Shown here: positions 1 through 6,033 of the stretch, piece by piece
Position numbering within the stretch: the first letter of the stretch is position 1
Layout: every line of letters starts with the position of its first letter
Source of the DNA: Candidatus Bathyarchaeota archaeon
GTDB taxonomy: Archaea; Thermoproteota; Bathyarchaeia; 40CM-2-53-6; RBG-13-38-9
Length of the DNA stretch: 9,813 nucleotides
NCBI GenBank assembly: GCA_018396565.1
Contig: JAGTQO010000055.1
Span: 1 to 9,813 of the forward strand
Direction: 5' to 3'
The notes under the pieces: generated by a model
The model's input: only the letters and a program-made list of their open reading frames with translations
The model's database searches: none
What the model was told of the DNA's origin: nothing
Program-made: the position numbers and the translations under genes

Positions 1-584
1 TCTAAGACTATTATCTCTTCACCTCTTTGAATGCACTCTCTCAAACTCTCCTCTAAAGATTGTAACTCCATAACCGCGGCTAGACCTACATATCCAACCT
101 TTCTCCTCGACTGTCTAGCTATCAGGGTTGGAACATGGGACTCACGTACAGGGGTGACGGGATCAAAGGCTGCTTCGGTCTTGCTTAAAGGAACCTGATT
201 CACAAGTTGATAGCCGCCTACAGTTATCCTCTTATTTGCTGGAAATGCCGGGGCGACTATTGCCGTCTTAATTCCTGTGACGTCCATTACACCATCCAAT
301 TCAGAGCCAACATTTCCTTTCAGGGTGGAGTCAATCTTCTTGTAGATGATCGGGACTTCAGCCTCAACGAGTTTCTCAGCAGCAATCTTCACTCTATCAT
401 AAGCTAAGGAGCTTGGTAGAGCTCTACTCTCCGTGTCAATGACGATCACATCGATATCTCTAGGCATATCTTTGAGCGACTCGACTCTTGTGAGGACTAT
501 CGTCCTCAAACCTTGCTTTGAGAATTGTACACCAGTATCGTTTGCACCTGTCAAGTCGTCCGCAATTACACCTATCTCGACCAA
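1..584 (-). CDS. Four-carbon acid sugar kinase family protein (DUF1537), N-terminal part; 3' end beyond the left edge
   Basis: About 194 residues of the substrate-binding N-terminal domain (SBD_N) of the four-carbon acid sugar kinase family. Known members (OtnK, DtnK) phosphorylate threonate- or erythronate-type acids with ATP in the cytoplasm. Visible motifs are IGVIADDLTGAND (residues 4-16), DTESR (50-54), YKKIDSTLKGNVG (81-93), APAFPANKRITVGGY (111-125) and DPVTPVRESHV (141-151), all very typical of the family. The C-terminal nucleotide-binding domain lies outside the window. I chose the TTG at 584 because it puts the family's opening IGVIADD at residue 4. The frame is open back to a GTG at 641, but that start would lie inside the TATA-like box at 627-638. 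Substrate cannot be told from this part. It is the last minus-strand gene of the window, separated from the zinc-ribbon gene by a long noncoding gap, so probably transcribed from its own promoter. Confidence 0.9.
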   Translation of the reverse strand, partial: MVEIGVIADDLTGANDTGVQFSKQGLRTIVLTRVESLKDMPRDIDVIVIDTESRALPSSLAYDRVKIAAEKLVEAEVPIIYKKIDSTLKGNVGSELDGVMDVTGIKTAIVAPAFPANKRITVGGYQLVNQVPLSKTEAAFDPVTPVRESHVPTLIARQSRRKVGYVGLAAVMELQSLEESLRECIQRGEEIIVL

Positions 585-626
585 ATTTGAACCGGTCCTT
601 ACTAGTTTTGCTCTATGAGACTCCTC

Positions 627-638
627 ATAAATATATTT
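627..638 (-). promoter_or_regulatory. TATA box of the four-carbon acid sugar kinase gene
   Basis: Read on the minus strand this is AAATATATTTAT, a good archaeal TATA element. A transcript start about 26 bp downstream would fall near 605, leaving a leader of about 20 nt before the TTG at 584. Its position argues against the GTG at 641 as start codon. Only a weak AAGGA lies before the TTG. Confidence 0.5.
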
Positions 639-719
639 CACATTTCACTCATTTCGTCGGGAACCCAAAATTGAACATCATGCACAGCAGTCTTTCAGCT
701 GAAGGTTTAGATACGGTTT

Positions 720-739
720 GTTACACATATGTTTGTAAC
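720..739. repeat. Imperfect 20-bp inverted repeat, possible operator
   Basis: GTTACA and TGTAAC flank an 8-bp centre, and 16 of the 20 positions are dyad-symmetric. It lies about 85 bp upstream of the TATA box of the sugar kinase gene, where an activator or a distant repressor could bind. No regulator is identified, and AT-rich DNA produces such dyads by chance. Confidence 0.3.
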
Positions 740-822
740 TTCATGTCATATCCCGAGTACTAGAGAGGTAAAATGCATATAACAATGGTGTGAAGCTCAA
801 TTGCGGATTGGATAGAATATGG

Positions 823-831
823 TATTTATAT
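823..831 (+). promoter_or_regulatory. Possible plus-strand TATA element in the noncoding stretch
   Basis: TATTTATAT in the middle of a gene-free region. A start about 26 bp downstream (near 854) would give a transcript that includes the GGTGAT/ATCACC hairpin and runs antisense into the zinc-ribbon gene. There is no recognised product, so this could be chance. Confidence 0.25.
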
Positions 832-973
832 TAAGGTTTATGCATTCTACGATTGGGCAATGATGTGAGCTGGTATTGGTGATTCGTGATCGATGAAACC
901 AGAACAGAGCCCGAGATCACCCTTACGAAGTGCATCGACTGTAAATCCTAATCAAAGTATGAACCGCACAGAA

Positions 974-1117
974 TCACCATACACAATTTTTGCAGCGACT
1001 ATTGCTGTAAAGAATTATGTATTCTTCTATCTTTTTACATTCACTACAGATCGTATCTTCTAATCTGTTCGGTATGAATTTTCTTCCGCAATCGGCACAC
1101 GTCCGTTCTTCTGTCAT
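974..1117 (-). CDS. Small zinc-ribbon protein, 47 residues
   Basis: A short gene, easily missed because of its length. The product holds three CxxC pairs: C7-A-D-C10, C24-S-E-C27 and C42-K-N-C45, the last two residues from the end. The first two pairs, 13 residues apart, are the classic treble-clef or zinc-ribbon spacing and should bind one Zn ion. The third pair is unusual at the extreme C-terminus (…RCKNCVW) and may add a ligand or a redox pair. The start is well supported: GGTGA at 1124-1128 sits 6 nt before the ATG, and a TATA box at 1168-1176 predicts a leader of about 29 nt. It follows the nucleotidyltransferase gene on the same strand with a 126-bp gap and its own promoter, so probably it is transcribed alone. 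I do not recognise a specific family. Small zinc ribbons in archaea often bind nucleic acid or a partner protein, but no role can be assigned. Confidence 0.7.
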   Translation of the reverse strand: MTEERTCADCGRKFIPNRLEDTICSECKKIEEYIILYSNSRCKNCVW

Positions 1118-1123
1118 GGACAC

Positions 1124-1128
1124 TCACC
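1124..1128 (-). promoter_or_regulatory. Ribosome binding site of the zinc-ribbon gene
   Basis: GGTGA on the minus strand, 6 nt before the ATG at 1117. It matches the archaeal anti-Shine-Dalgarno end and is the main support for translating this short frame rather than the overlapping 70-codon frame on the same strand. Confidence 0.6.
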
Positions 1129-1167
1129 GTGGATAGAGCAGTATCAGGCGAGGCTCCCACGCTTGAA

Positions 1168-1176
1168 TATTTTATA
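1168..1176 (-). promoter_or_regulatory. TATA box of the zinc-ribbon gene
   Basis: TATAAAATA on the minus strand, preceded by an A-rich stretch as expected of a BRE. The predicted transcript start is near 1146, which gives a leader of about 29 nt with the GGTGA site inside it. Confidence 0.55.
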
Positions 1177-1243
1177 CATTTTTGTCTAAATATTATATTG
1201 TAAAAAGTTGAGGCTTGACCGATTCTTGTAGGCCAGTCTGCCA

Positions 1244-2128
1244 CTAACTGAACCATGAGACCTTTAATATGCCTGTCAGAATATCCCTACATACTTTGAT
1301 ATAGTCGGATTGAGTTCCTACATCAGACCAGTAGCCGTTATACTTGAAACCGTAAACCATCCTCTTCTTTGCAAGTTTAGGGAAGATTTCTTTTTCCAAG
1401 GAAACCTTACGGTCTGCACGGATCATCCCCAACACTTTAGGTGAAATAATGTATACTCCAGCATTTATCCAAGCGTATTCAGCTGGGTTTGTTCTAGGTT
1501 TCTCAACAAATCCTGTTATGAGATTGCTTGAGTTAAGCTCTGCAAGACCGTATCTGGATGGCTCACGAACCTTAACAAGAACGACGGTGGCAAGTCCACC
1601 ACTCGATTTATGGAATTCTAGTAGGCGCCCCAAATCTAGGGAGTCAAATATGACGTCGCTGTTTAGAGTCAGGAAATCCTCCCTCAGCAAATGGGCGGCG
1701 TTCTTCAAGGCGCCTCCAGTATCTAGGGGCTCCTTCTCGAAACTGTATATAATCTTCTCGCCTATATCCTTACGTTCTGAGAAGTATCGAATTATCTGTT
1801 CTTGCAAGTATCCAGTAGCTAAGATTATACGGTCGAAGGAGTACTTTTTCAAATACTCTATCTGATATTCCAGTAAGGGTCTCCCAGCTATTGGAAGCAT
1901 GGGTTTAGGTGTTACATACGTCAGTGGTCTTAGCCTCGTACCCAAGCCCCCGCAGAGTATGAGGGCTGTTCTCTCTCGTTGAATCTCCTCTAGACCTATC
2001 TTTATCAACAACTCCGCTGTCTGGGACCTATTCTTGAATTTCGACCCGTCAACGAGCTGATCGATCTTAGCCATAAGTTCACTGTTTAAGGTCATACAGA
2101 AACGTTTCTTCATCGATAATACATTCAT
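1244..2128 (-). CDS. Sugar-phosphate nucleotidyltransferase with N-terminal ribbon-helix-helix domain
   Basis: Residues 53-290 are a complete NTP_transferase domain (glucose-1-phosphate thymidylyl-/mannose-1-phosphate guanylyltransferase type). It couples a sugar 1-phosphate to an NTP to make the NDP-sugar donor for glycans and N-glycosylation. Visible are the signature LCGGLGTRLRPLT (58-70) with PKPMLPI, the metal-binding LNSD, a VEKP motif and YWSDVGT near the C-terminus. There is no C-terminal left-handed beta-helix, so it is the short form. Residues 7-48 are not part of the enzyme. They read as a CopG/Arc-type ribbon-helix-helix: a beta strand KKRFCMTL, a helix SELMAKIDQLV, a turn KFKNRS and a second helix QTAELLIKIGLEE. 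An ATG at 2113 (MKKRF) is an equally good start, because a TATA box at 2133-2142 would place transcription at about 2112 and make it leaderless. The gene lies 12 bp after the metzincin gene. Exact sugar and NTP cannot be told. Confidence 0.88.
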   Translation of the reverse strand: MNVLSMKKRFCMTLNSELMAKIDQLVDGSKFKNRSQTAELLIKIGLEEIQRERTALILCGGLGTRLRPLTYVTPKPMLPIAGRPLLEYQIEYLKKYSFDRIILATGYLQEQIIRYFSERKDIGEKIIYSFEKEPLDTGGALKNAAHLLREDFLTLNSDVIFDSLDLGRLLEFHKSSGGLATVVLVKVREPSRYGLAELNSSNLITGFVEKPRTNPAEYAWINAGVYIISPKVLGMIRADRKVSLEKEIFPKLAKKRMVYGFKYNGYWSDVGTQSDYIKVCRDILTGILKVSWFS

Positions 2129-2132
2129 CTAT

Positions 2133-2142
2133 CAAATATATT
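2133..2142 (-). promoter_or_regulatory. TATA-like box before the nucleotidyltransferase gene
   Basis: AATATATTTG on the minus strand, overlapping the stop codon of the upstream protease gene. The inferred start near 2112 coincides with the internal ATG at 2113, which fits a leaderless mRNA. Read-through from the upstream genes is also possible. Confidence 0.4.
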
Positions 2143-3991
2143 ACCATATAGGTTTAGGAATTTCGTTTGAACAGTTTACGTGACAAGCCTGATTTTGACG
2201 TTTGCGGTGAAGAAGATATAAACCCAGCACAACAACCACCGTGCAACCTGCAGCTATAATGATGACTATGAGTATGCGAGAGAGTTTAAGAAGAAGCTGA
2301 TTCCATTCGCTGAGCATGCTTGTCAAATTCTTTGCCTCCATCGATGCGATTAACGCTTCCATGTAGTTCATATTTTCATAATATCTCTCCGCGTCCTCTA
2401 ATCGCTTCTTGGCAGATGATGAGAGCCAATAGGTGAGAGGGTTAACTCCACACTCTTCAATTTCAGCCGTCGAACCCATAATGAGAAGGTCGACATATCC
2501 TCTGATGAGAGCATCTACATCAAACTGACTGAACCGGTACTCATATGGATAGTAGGCCATTACTGAAGCTACAAAATCCTGTGTAGGATCCACCCTGAAC
2601 GGATGTACGAGCCCAAGCATATGACCAACTTCATGAAGAATTGTATGGGTCAATCCAAATCCTTTTTTAGGCTGTTTGGGTTCAGTGAAATTCCCCCTCA
2701 CCAAGTCTCTGGAGGAGTGGCTTACAAGAACTAAATCGCCCAAAGCCACACCCCATATAGACTGTGGACACATATATTCCACATCCTCCTTGAATGTGAA
2801 ACCAAATTGATATTCACCAGTGAATATGAAGGCCATCACGGGAATGTTTAAGATGTCCACTGTCTTGTTGAAAAAGTCTTTCGCGTGCCCTTCACCATTT
2901 TCACTCAGCCAGTAATATATTGGCCTGAGATCAACAACTGTGGCATTACGGCGTCTAGTAGGAGATTTTGAATTGATTACTAGACTGGTCAACTCAGGCG
3001 ACTCTGTAACATTCATGAAACGTGTATTGACCCGTACCTCGGCAAAAGGTAATAGTCTTTCAAGTTCACTCTTAATTATAGAGCGGTTCAGCGTCATATC
3101 TATTTGAGGGGTCTTTAGGTCTGTCCTGTTATCTATAACAAGAATATCGACTAAGTATTTCTTGGATAGCCTGGGGGGATAGATGAAATCAGGTGTGAAG
3201 AGACCCTCAACTGCACCATATATACAGTCTGAGAGAAACTGTGTGAGCCATTTGATGCCATATGTACTTCCAAGATCTATGTTGTTTGATTTCACTGCCC
3301 ATTGGAGTGGAAATTGTCTAGTGATGTTGCTCGGCCCTGCCGAAAGGTCTATATAATATAGACGCCCACGTCCGCCCCAAGAGGTCATCCATCGCCTCTT
3401 GACCTTCATACCTAAATCATAATCGACATATGTAACATTGTAATAGTGTGGCGTCAATTCGCTTATAGACTTGTTTAAGTATGCGTCATACTGTTTAGAA
3501 GTTACCGAAGGTACATGTCCAGTAAGATTCGCCAGTAAGAGTGTGTAGACGTTATGGGTAGAGTTGAGTTCTGATATGTGTTTTCCAAGCCAAGCTTCGA
3601 CCAGATCAGCTGAATAGAAGAGATTTGTCGTATTCGCTTTAAAGAAAGGATTATTCAAATTCTCCGAGATCCCTATGGATTTCAAATATTCAACAAATGA
3701 GTTTTCAAAGTCTTTAGATGCGAATGTGATTTCATAGTTGAGATAGTATCGCACACCGGAGGTAACACCAGGGTTCAAGTACATCTGATGTTTTGAGGAG
3801 GGTAGATTCCATTCCAAATAAGTGGCATTGACTAGATTCCTGGATATTCCAACTAATATAATCTTGATCTTTATAATGCATGTTCTTGATATCTTTGTTT
3901 CAACCGTTGTCTCATGGGTACGAGACATGGCTGACTCTAAATAGTTAGATGGAGAAAAGAGAAGGATCAAAGCAAGAGCTACTTTTAACAA
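2141..3991 (-). CDS. Membrane-anchored metzincin zinc metalloprotease, 616 residues
   Basis: A secreted zinc endopeptidase anchored to the outer face of the membrane. Residues 1-21 form a signal peptide (hydrophobic VALALILLF). The catalytic motif HEVGHMLGLVH (453-463) is the metzincin pattern HExxHxxGxxH: H453, H457 and H463 bind zinc and E454 is the general base. M478 in SVMAYY is the Met-turn. Residues 520-570 look helical. Residues 573-594 form a transmembrane segment followed by a basic stop-transfer HRKRQ and a short tail with two Cys. The ectodomain carries 14 N-x-S/T sequons, consistent with a heavily N-glycosylated surface protein. The four-Cys signature of archaemetzincin (AmzA) is absent, so it is not that family. 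The first 430 residues match nothing I recognise. The TTG at 3991 is preceded by GGTGA at 3995-3999 and gives the signal peptide; the next ATG (3928) would remove it. It lies 11 bp after the LarA-like gene. Substrates unknown. Confidence 0.8.
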   Translation of the reverse strand: MLKVALALILLFSPSNYLESAMSRTHETTVETKISRTCIIKIKIILVGISRNLVNATYLEWNLPSSKHQMYLNPGVTSGVRYYLNYEITFASKDFENSFVEYLKSIGISENLNNPFFKANTTNLFYSADLVEAWLGKHISELNSTHNVYTLLLANLTGHVPSVTSKQYDAYLNKSISELTPHYYNVTYVDYDLGMKVKRRWMTSWGGRGRLYYIDLSAGPSNITRQFPLQWAVKSNNIDLGSTYGIKWLTQFLSDCIYGAVEGLFTPDFIYPPRLSKKYLVDILVIDNRTDLKTPQIDMTLNRSIIKSELERLLPFAEVRVNTRFMNVTESPELTSLVINSKSPTRRRNATVVDLRPIYYWLSENGEGHAKDFFNKTVDILNIPVMAFIFTGEYQFGFTFKEDVEYMCPQSIWGVALGDLVLVSHSSRDLVRGNFTEPKQPKKGFGLTHTILHEVGHMLGLVHPFRVDPTQDFVASVMAYYPYEYRFSQFDVDALIRGYVDLLIMGSTAEIEECGVNPLTYWLSSSAKKRLEDAERYYENMNYMEALIASMEAKNLTSMLSEWNQLLLKLSRILIVIIIAAGCTVVVVLGLYLLHRKRQNQACHVNCSNEIPKPIW

Positions 3992-3994
3992 TTT

Positions 3995-3999
3995 TCACC
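3995..3999 (-). promoter_or_regulatory. Ribosome binding site of the metzincin gene
   Basis: GGTGA on the minus strand in the 11-bp gap after the LarA-like stop codon, only 3 nt before the TTG start. The tight spacing is unusual but supports an initiation site here, and thus the signal peptide. Confidence 0.4.
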
Positions 4000-4002
4000 A
4001 TT

Positions 4003-5238
4003 CTACGATCTCGGTTTGATGAAGGTTTGTGTCAAAGATCCGTATGGTGCTACAGCGATTTCAGATTCTCTGCCCGAGATTCTAAAAGCGTGCTGCAACG
4101 CATCATTCACTGTTCTAGAACTCTTAAGCTTAAATATATTCTTGACGTAGTAGTCAGGCATAACTGAGACTAAGTATAAGCGGAATTCATCCAGTAACTT
4201 GGTAAGGAGGTAAGCCTTCTCAGCCCCAATTTCGAAGTTTTTTTTCAACATCAACTTTAACTTTTCAGGATCACATCCCTTAAACATCCACTCCCTGAAA
4301 ACATCGCTACCACACCCGCCCATGCATTCGGCGGCGAGTATCAATACACCCCCCCTCTTCAGTACACCCACATTCATGATGACCGAATCTAGAGAGCTGA
4401 ACAATGTATAGTCGTATGGCCTGCCGCCTGCACCGACTATTAATATATCAACACCTTTATCAAGTTCAATCCTGCAGTGTTCATCTATGAATTCTTTACC
4501 GAGTCTGAAGGATTCATTAAATGTGCCGCCAAATATTCCCGCAATCCCACCGTCGATGTTCTCGACAATACTCAACATTACGGATGAACCATCGGGCGAA
4601 AGTATAGATTCCAAATCTTTAGCATCATCTAAATCTCTTAAACCACTCTCAATCTGGGCAAGAACGAGTCTACGGTAAAAATCTATGCGCGCTTGATCAT
4701 TTATCAGACTGAGAAGGGTCTTGACTCCACCTGTGTAACCCCATACCGGGTCAAATCCCACCTTTCCTACAAGAATCCTTAGACTTGCCTCATTAAACTC
4801 TCTGCAAACCATCAAATTGTTCTCAACACACTCTTGCGCAGTGATCGACTCAGGTCGGGTGCGATTTAAGACGGTGAAATTTTTCACATCCGAATTTAAA
4901 CTGTTCTGTATGGGAGGCCAACCATCATTTTGAACCCATAAAACCGATACCCTGTTTATATCGACTAGATTTAAAATTTCGAAAATAAGAAGGTCGATTA
5001 GTTCAAAGTACTTATTGGTCGGAGGTAGATCAACAGTCAAGACCACCTTATCATCGTGGCTCAGGACACTGTCAAGTGAACATTTCCCATGAATGTTAGA
5101 GATAGCTTCGGTAAGTGCAAGCTTAGGATTCAAATTTGTAAAAATACCCTTCGGCTGAGCGATGCCAACCAAGTTCTCTGTCCTTACGCCAACCCTAACC
5201 TCTGTCTCCCCGTATGGTATCCATATTTCCAATGGCAT
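4003..5238 (-). CDS. LarA/DUF2088 family protein, divergent, probably not a lactate racemase
   Basis: A 411-residue relative of the nickel-pincer lactate racemase LarA, close to the usual family length. Family features are the opening IWIPYGETEV, GYTGGVKTL (167-175), and the C-terminal domain with DILIVGAGGRPYDY (264-277), a GGVLILAAEC strand (296-305) and GAEKAYLLTKLL (338-349). K173 occupies the place of the lysine that carries the pincer cofactor (K184 in L. plantarum LarA). However, the family's GTHR, PHxxxGYSGG and NH motifs are replaced here (about 102-106, DPVWGYTGG at 163-171, and 180-190). The catalytic and Ni-binding histidines (H108, H174, H200) therefore seem missing. It may act on another 2-hydroxy acid or have lost catalysis. 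ATG 5238 is the only in-frame ATG near the start, but GAGGGG directly before it would suit the TTG at 5232 better (MEIWIPYG). First of three close-set minus-strand genes. Confidence 0.82.
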   Translation of the reverse strand: MPLEIWIPYGETEVRVGVRTENLVGIAQPKGIFTNLNPKLALTEAISNIHGKCSLDSVLSHDDKVVLTVDLPPTNKYFELIDLLIFEILNLVDINRVSVLWVQNDGWPPIQNSLNSDVKNFTVLNRTRPESITAQECVENNLMVCREFNEASLRILVGKVGFDPVWGYTGGVKTLLSLINDQARIDFYRRLVLAQIESGLRDLDDAKDLESILSPDGSSVMLSIVENIDGGIAGIFGGTFNESFRLGKEFIDEHCRIELDKGVDILIVGAGGRPYDYTLFSSLDSVIMNVGVLKRGGVLILAAECMGGCGSDVFREWMFKGCDPEKLKLMLKKNFEIGAEKAYLLTKLLDEFRLYLVSVMPDYYVKNIFKLKSSRTVNDALQHAFRISGRESEIAVAPYGSLTQTFIKPRS

Positions 5239-5244
5239 CCCCTC
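5239..5244 (-). promoter_or_regulatory. Shine-Dalgarno-like GAGGGG before the LarA-like gene
   Basis: GAGGGG on the minus strand touches the ATG at 5238 with no spacer, which is too close for it. It lies 6 nt before the in-frame TTG at 5232. If it is used, the protein is two residues shorter and starts with EIWIPYG, as many relatives do. Confidence 0.35.
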
Positions 5245-5273
5245 ATATGGTCTGTACAGGCCTCCAGCTTGGA

Positions 5274-5307
5274 AGACTTGATTCCTTACCTCAAAAGTCT
5301 TGCTTCC
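5274..5307. repeat. Paired 12-bp repeats, 22 bp apart, in the larA-like/pyrE divergent region
   Basis: AGACTTGATTCC (5274-5285) and AGTCTTGCTTCC (5296-5307) agree at 10 of 12 positions and start exactly 22 bp apart, about two helical turns. The same segment holds the perfect inverted pair AAGACTT (5273-5279) and AAGTCTT (5295-5301). It is upstream of both divergent genes, where a regulator could bind. No third copy is seen. Confidence 0.35.
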
Positions 5308-5351
5308 AAATATGCGAATTTAGCCGGAGTCGAAAGTCCCCTGGATTAACA

Positions 5352-5359
5352 TGTATAAG
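5352..5359 (+). promoter_or_regulatory. TATA box of the pyrE-CetZ-like operon
   Basis: TGTATAAG on the plus strand. A start about 26 bp downstream would fall near 5381, just before the GGAGG, giving a very short leader. It is the only TATA-like element close to pyrE. Confidence 0.45.
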
Positions 5360-5381
5360 GAACCTTTTACGTAACATTATT

Positions 5382-5386
5382 GGAGG
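5382..5386 (+). promoter_or_regulatory. Ribosome binding site of pyrE
   Basis: GGAGG lies 9 nt before the ATG at 5396 and 6 nt before an in-frame GTG at 5393. Both spacings work, and I prefer the ATG. Confidence 0.6.
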
Positions 5387-5395
5387 CCCTGAGTG

Positions 5396-6025
5396 ATGGA
5401 TAGTAAACAGATGGCTGTGAGGGATGAGGTTGAGTTTTGTCGGATCCTCATTAAGACAAATGCCCTCAAATTTGGAGTTTTCAAGCTAACAAGCGGTAAA
5501 CTCAGCCCATATTATGTTGACCTACGTTCAATACCCAGTTATCCTGAAGCTTTTAAGAAGATCATGGGTTTTTATGGAGTTTTGGTTAAAGAGGAGGTGG
5601 GCCTCGATAATTTTGATAGGATATCCTGTGTACCAACGTCAGGCCTTCTATTTGCTGCGGTACTTGCATTCCAACACTCGAAGCCAATACTTTATGTTAG
5701 AAGGGAAGCTAAGACACATGGGAGGGAGAGGAGAATAGAAGGGGTTTTAACCCCAGGGGATAGGGTTATTTTAGTAGATGATCTCATCACAACAGGTAAG
5801 AGTTTGGTTGATGTGACCCAAGTTGTTAGAGGTGAAGGTGGCATAGTAACAGACGCCATAGTACTCTTAGATAGGGAGGAGGGTGGAAGGGGGAACCTCG
5901 AGAGGATAGGAGTGAAACTTCACTCATTCATGAGAATCTCAGAAGTTGCGAATAGACTTTTTAATCTTGGAGTAATCGATGAAAGCAAGTATAGGGACAT
6001 AATAGAACAGTGTATTCGAGGTTGA
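5396..6025 (+). CDS. pyrE: Orotate phosphoribosyltransferase
   Basis: Transfers the phosphoribosyl group of PRPP to orotate to make OMP, the fifth step of UMP synthesis, in the cytoplasm. The 209 residues are a full-length PyrE. The N-terminal orotate region has FGVFKLTSGKLSPYYVDLR. CVPTSGLLFAA is the conserved strand-loop. YVRREAKTHGRERRIEG holds the flexible catalytic loop with its K-x-H-G. VILVDDLITTGKS is the PRPP-binding signature with the paired acidic residues. No OMP decarboxylase domain is fused. An in-frame GTG one codon upstream (5393) is an alternative start. A good GGAGG and a TATA box precede it. It is first in a two-gene unit with the CetZ-like gene starting 8 bp after its stop. 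No functional link between pyrimidine synthesis and the GTPase is obvious, so shared transcription may be only positional. Confidence 0.95.
   Translation: MDSKQMAVRDEVEFCRILIKTNALKFGVFKLTSGKLSPYYVDLRSIPSYPEAFKKIMGFYGVLVKEEVGLDNFDRISCVPTSGLLFAAVLAFQHSKPILYVRREAKTHGRERRIEGVLTPGDRVILVDDLITTGKSLVDVTQVVRGEGGIVTDAIVLLDREEGGRGNLERIGVKLHSFMRISEVANRLFNLGVIDESKYRDIIEQCIRG
6018..6022 (+). promoter_or_regulatory. Shine-Dalgarno sequence for the CetZ-like gene, inside the end of pyrE
   Basis: GAGGT, within GAGGTTGATC, resembles the archaeal consensus GGAGGTGATC with one extra T. It overlaps the pyrE stop and sits 11 nt before the TTG at 6034 (6 nt if the GATC also pairs). It favours that start over the GTG at 6010, which has no such site. 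Confidence 0.45.
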
Positions 6026-6033
6026 TCAATATA

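Larger units (their letters stand above)
640..973. other. Noncoding stretch between the sugar kinase gene and the zinc-ribbon gene
   Basis: No convincing gene in 334 bp. It contains a small palindrome TTCAGCTGAA (694-703), a 20-bp imperfect dyad (720-739) and a plus-strand TATA-like element (823-831). A GGTGAT sequence at 878-883 lies 9 nt before an ATG at 893. That ATG opens a 56-codon plus-strand reading frame (893-1063) with a hydrophobic second half, but the frame runs antisense into the zinc-ribbon gene and resembles nothing I know. GGTGAT (878-883) can pair with ATCACC (916-921), GTGATC (886-891) with GATCAC (915-920), and CTGGT (870-874) with ACCAG (898-902), so a structured leader or small RNA is possible. 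No tRNA fold or poly-T terminator is seen. Confidence 0.5.

Noticed and set aside
639..641. GTG at 641 as the start of the sugar kinase
   Set aside because: It would overlap the TATA box and add 19 residues before the family's N-terminal IGVIADD motif.
855..925. Possible C/D box small RNA (AATGATGT and a later GATGA)
   Set aside because: No D box CTGA lies at the right distance on either strand, so the C/D pattern is not complete.
893..1063. 56-codon plus-strand reading frame
   Set aside because: It has a possible ribosome site, but the second half runs antisense through the better supported zinc-ribbon gene and the translation matches no known family. Kept only as a finding.
1044..1256. 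70-codon minus-strand reading frame overlapping the zinc-ribbon gene
   Set aside because: It has no ribosome site at its start, overlaps the end of the nucleotidyltransferase gene, spans the TATA box of the zinc-ribbon gene, and its translation has no recognisable motif.
1449..1865. 138-codon plus-strand frame
   Set aside because: It is the antisense of conserved nucleotidyltransferase motifs and its translation is low in family-like features.
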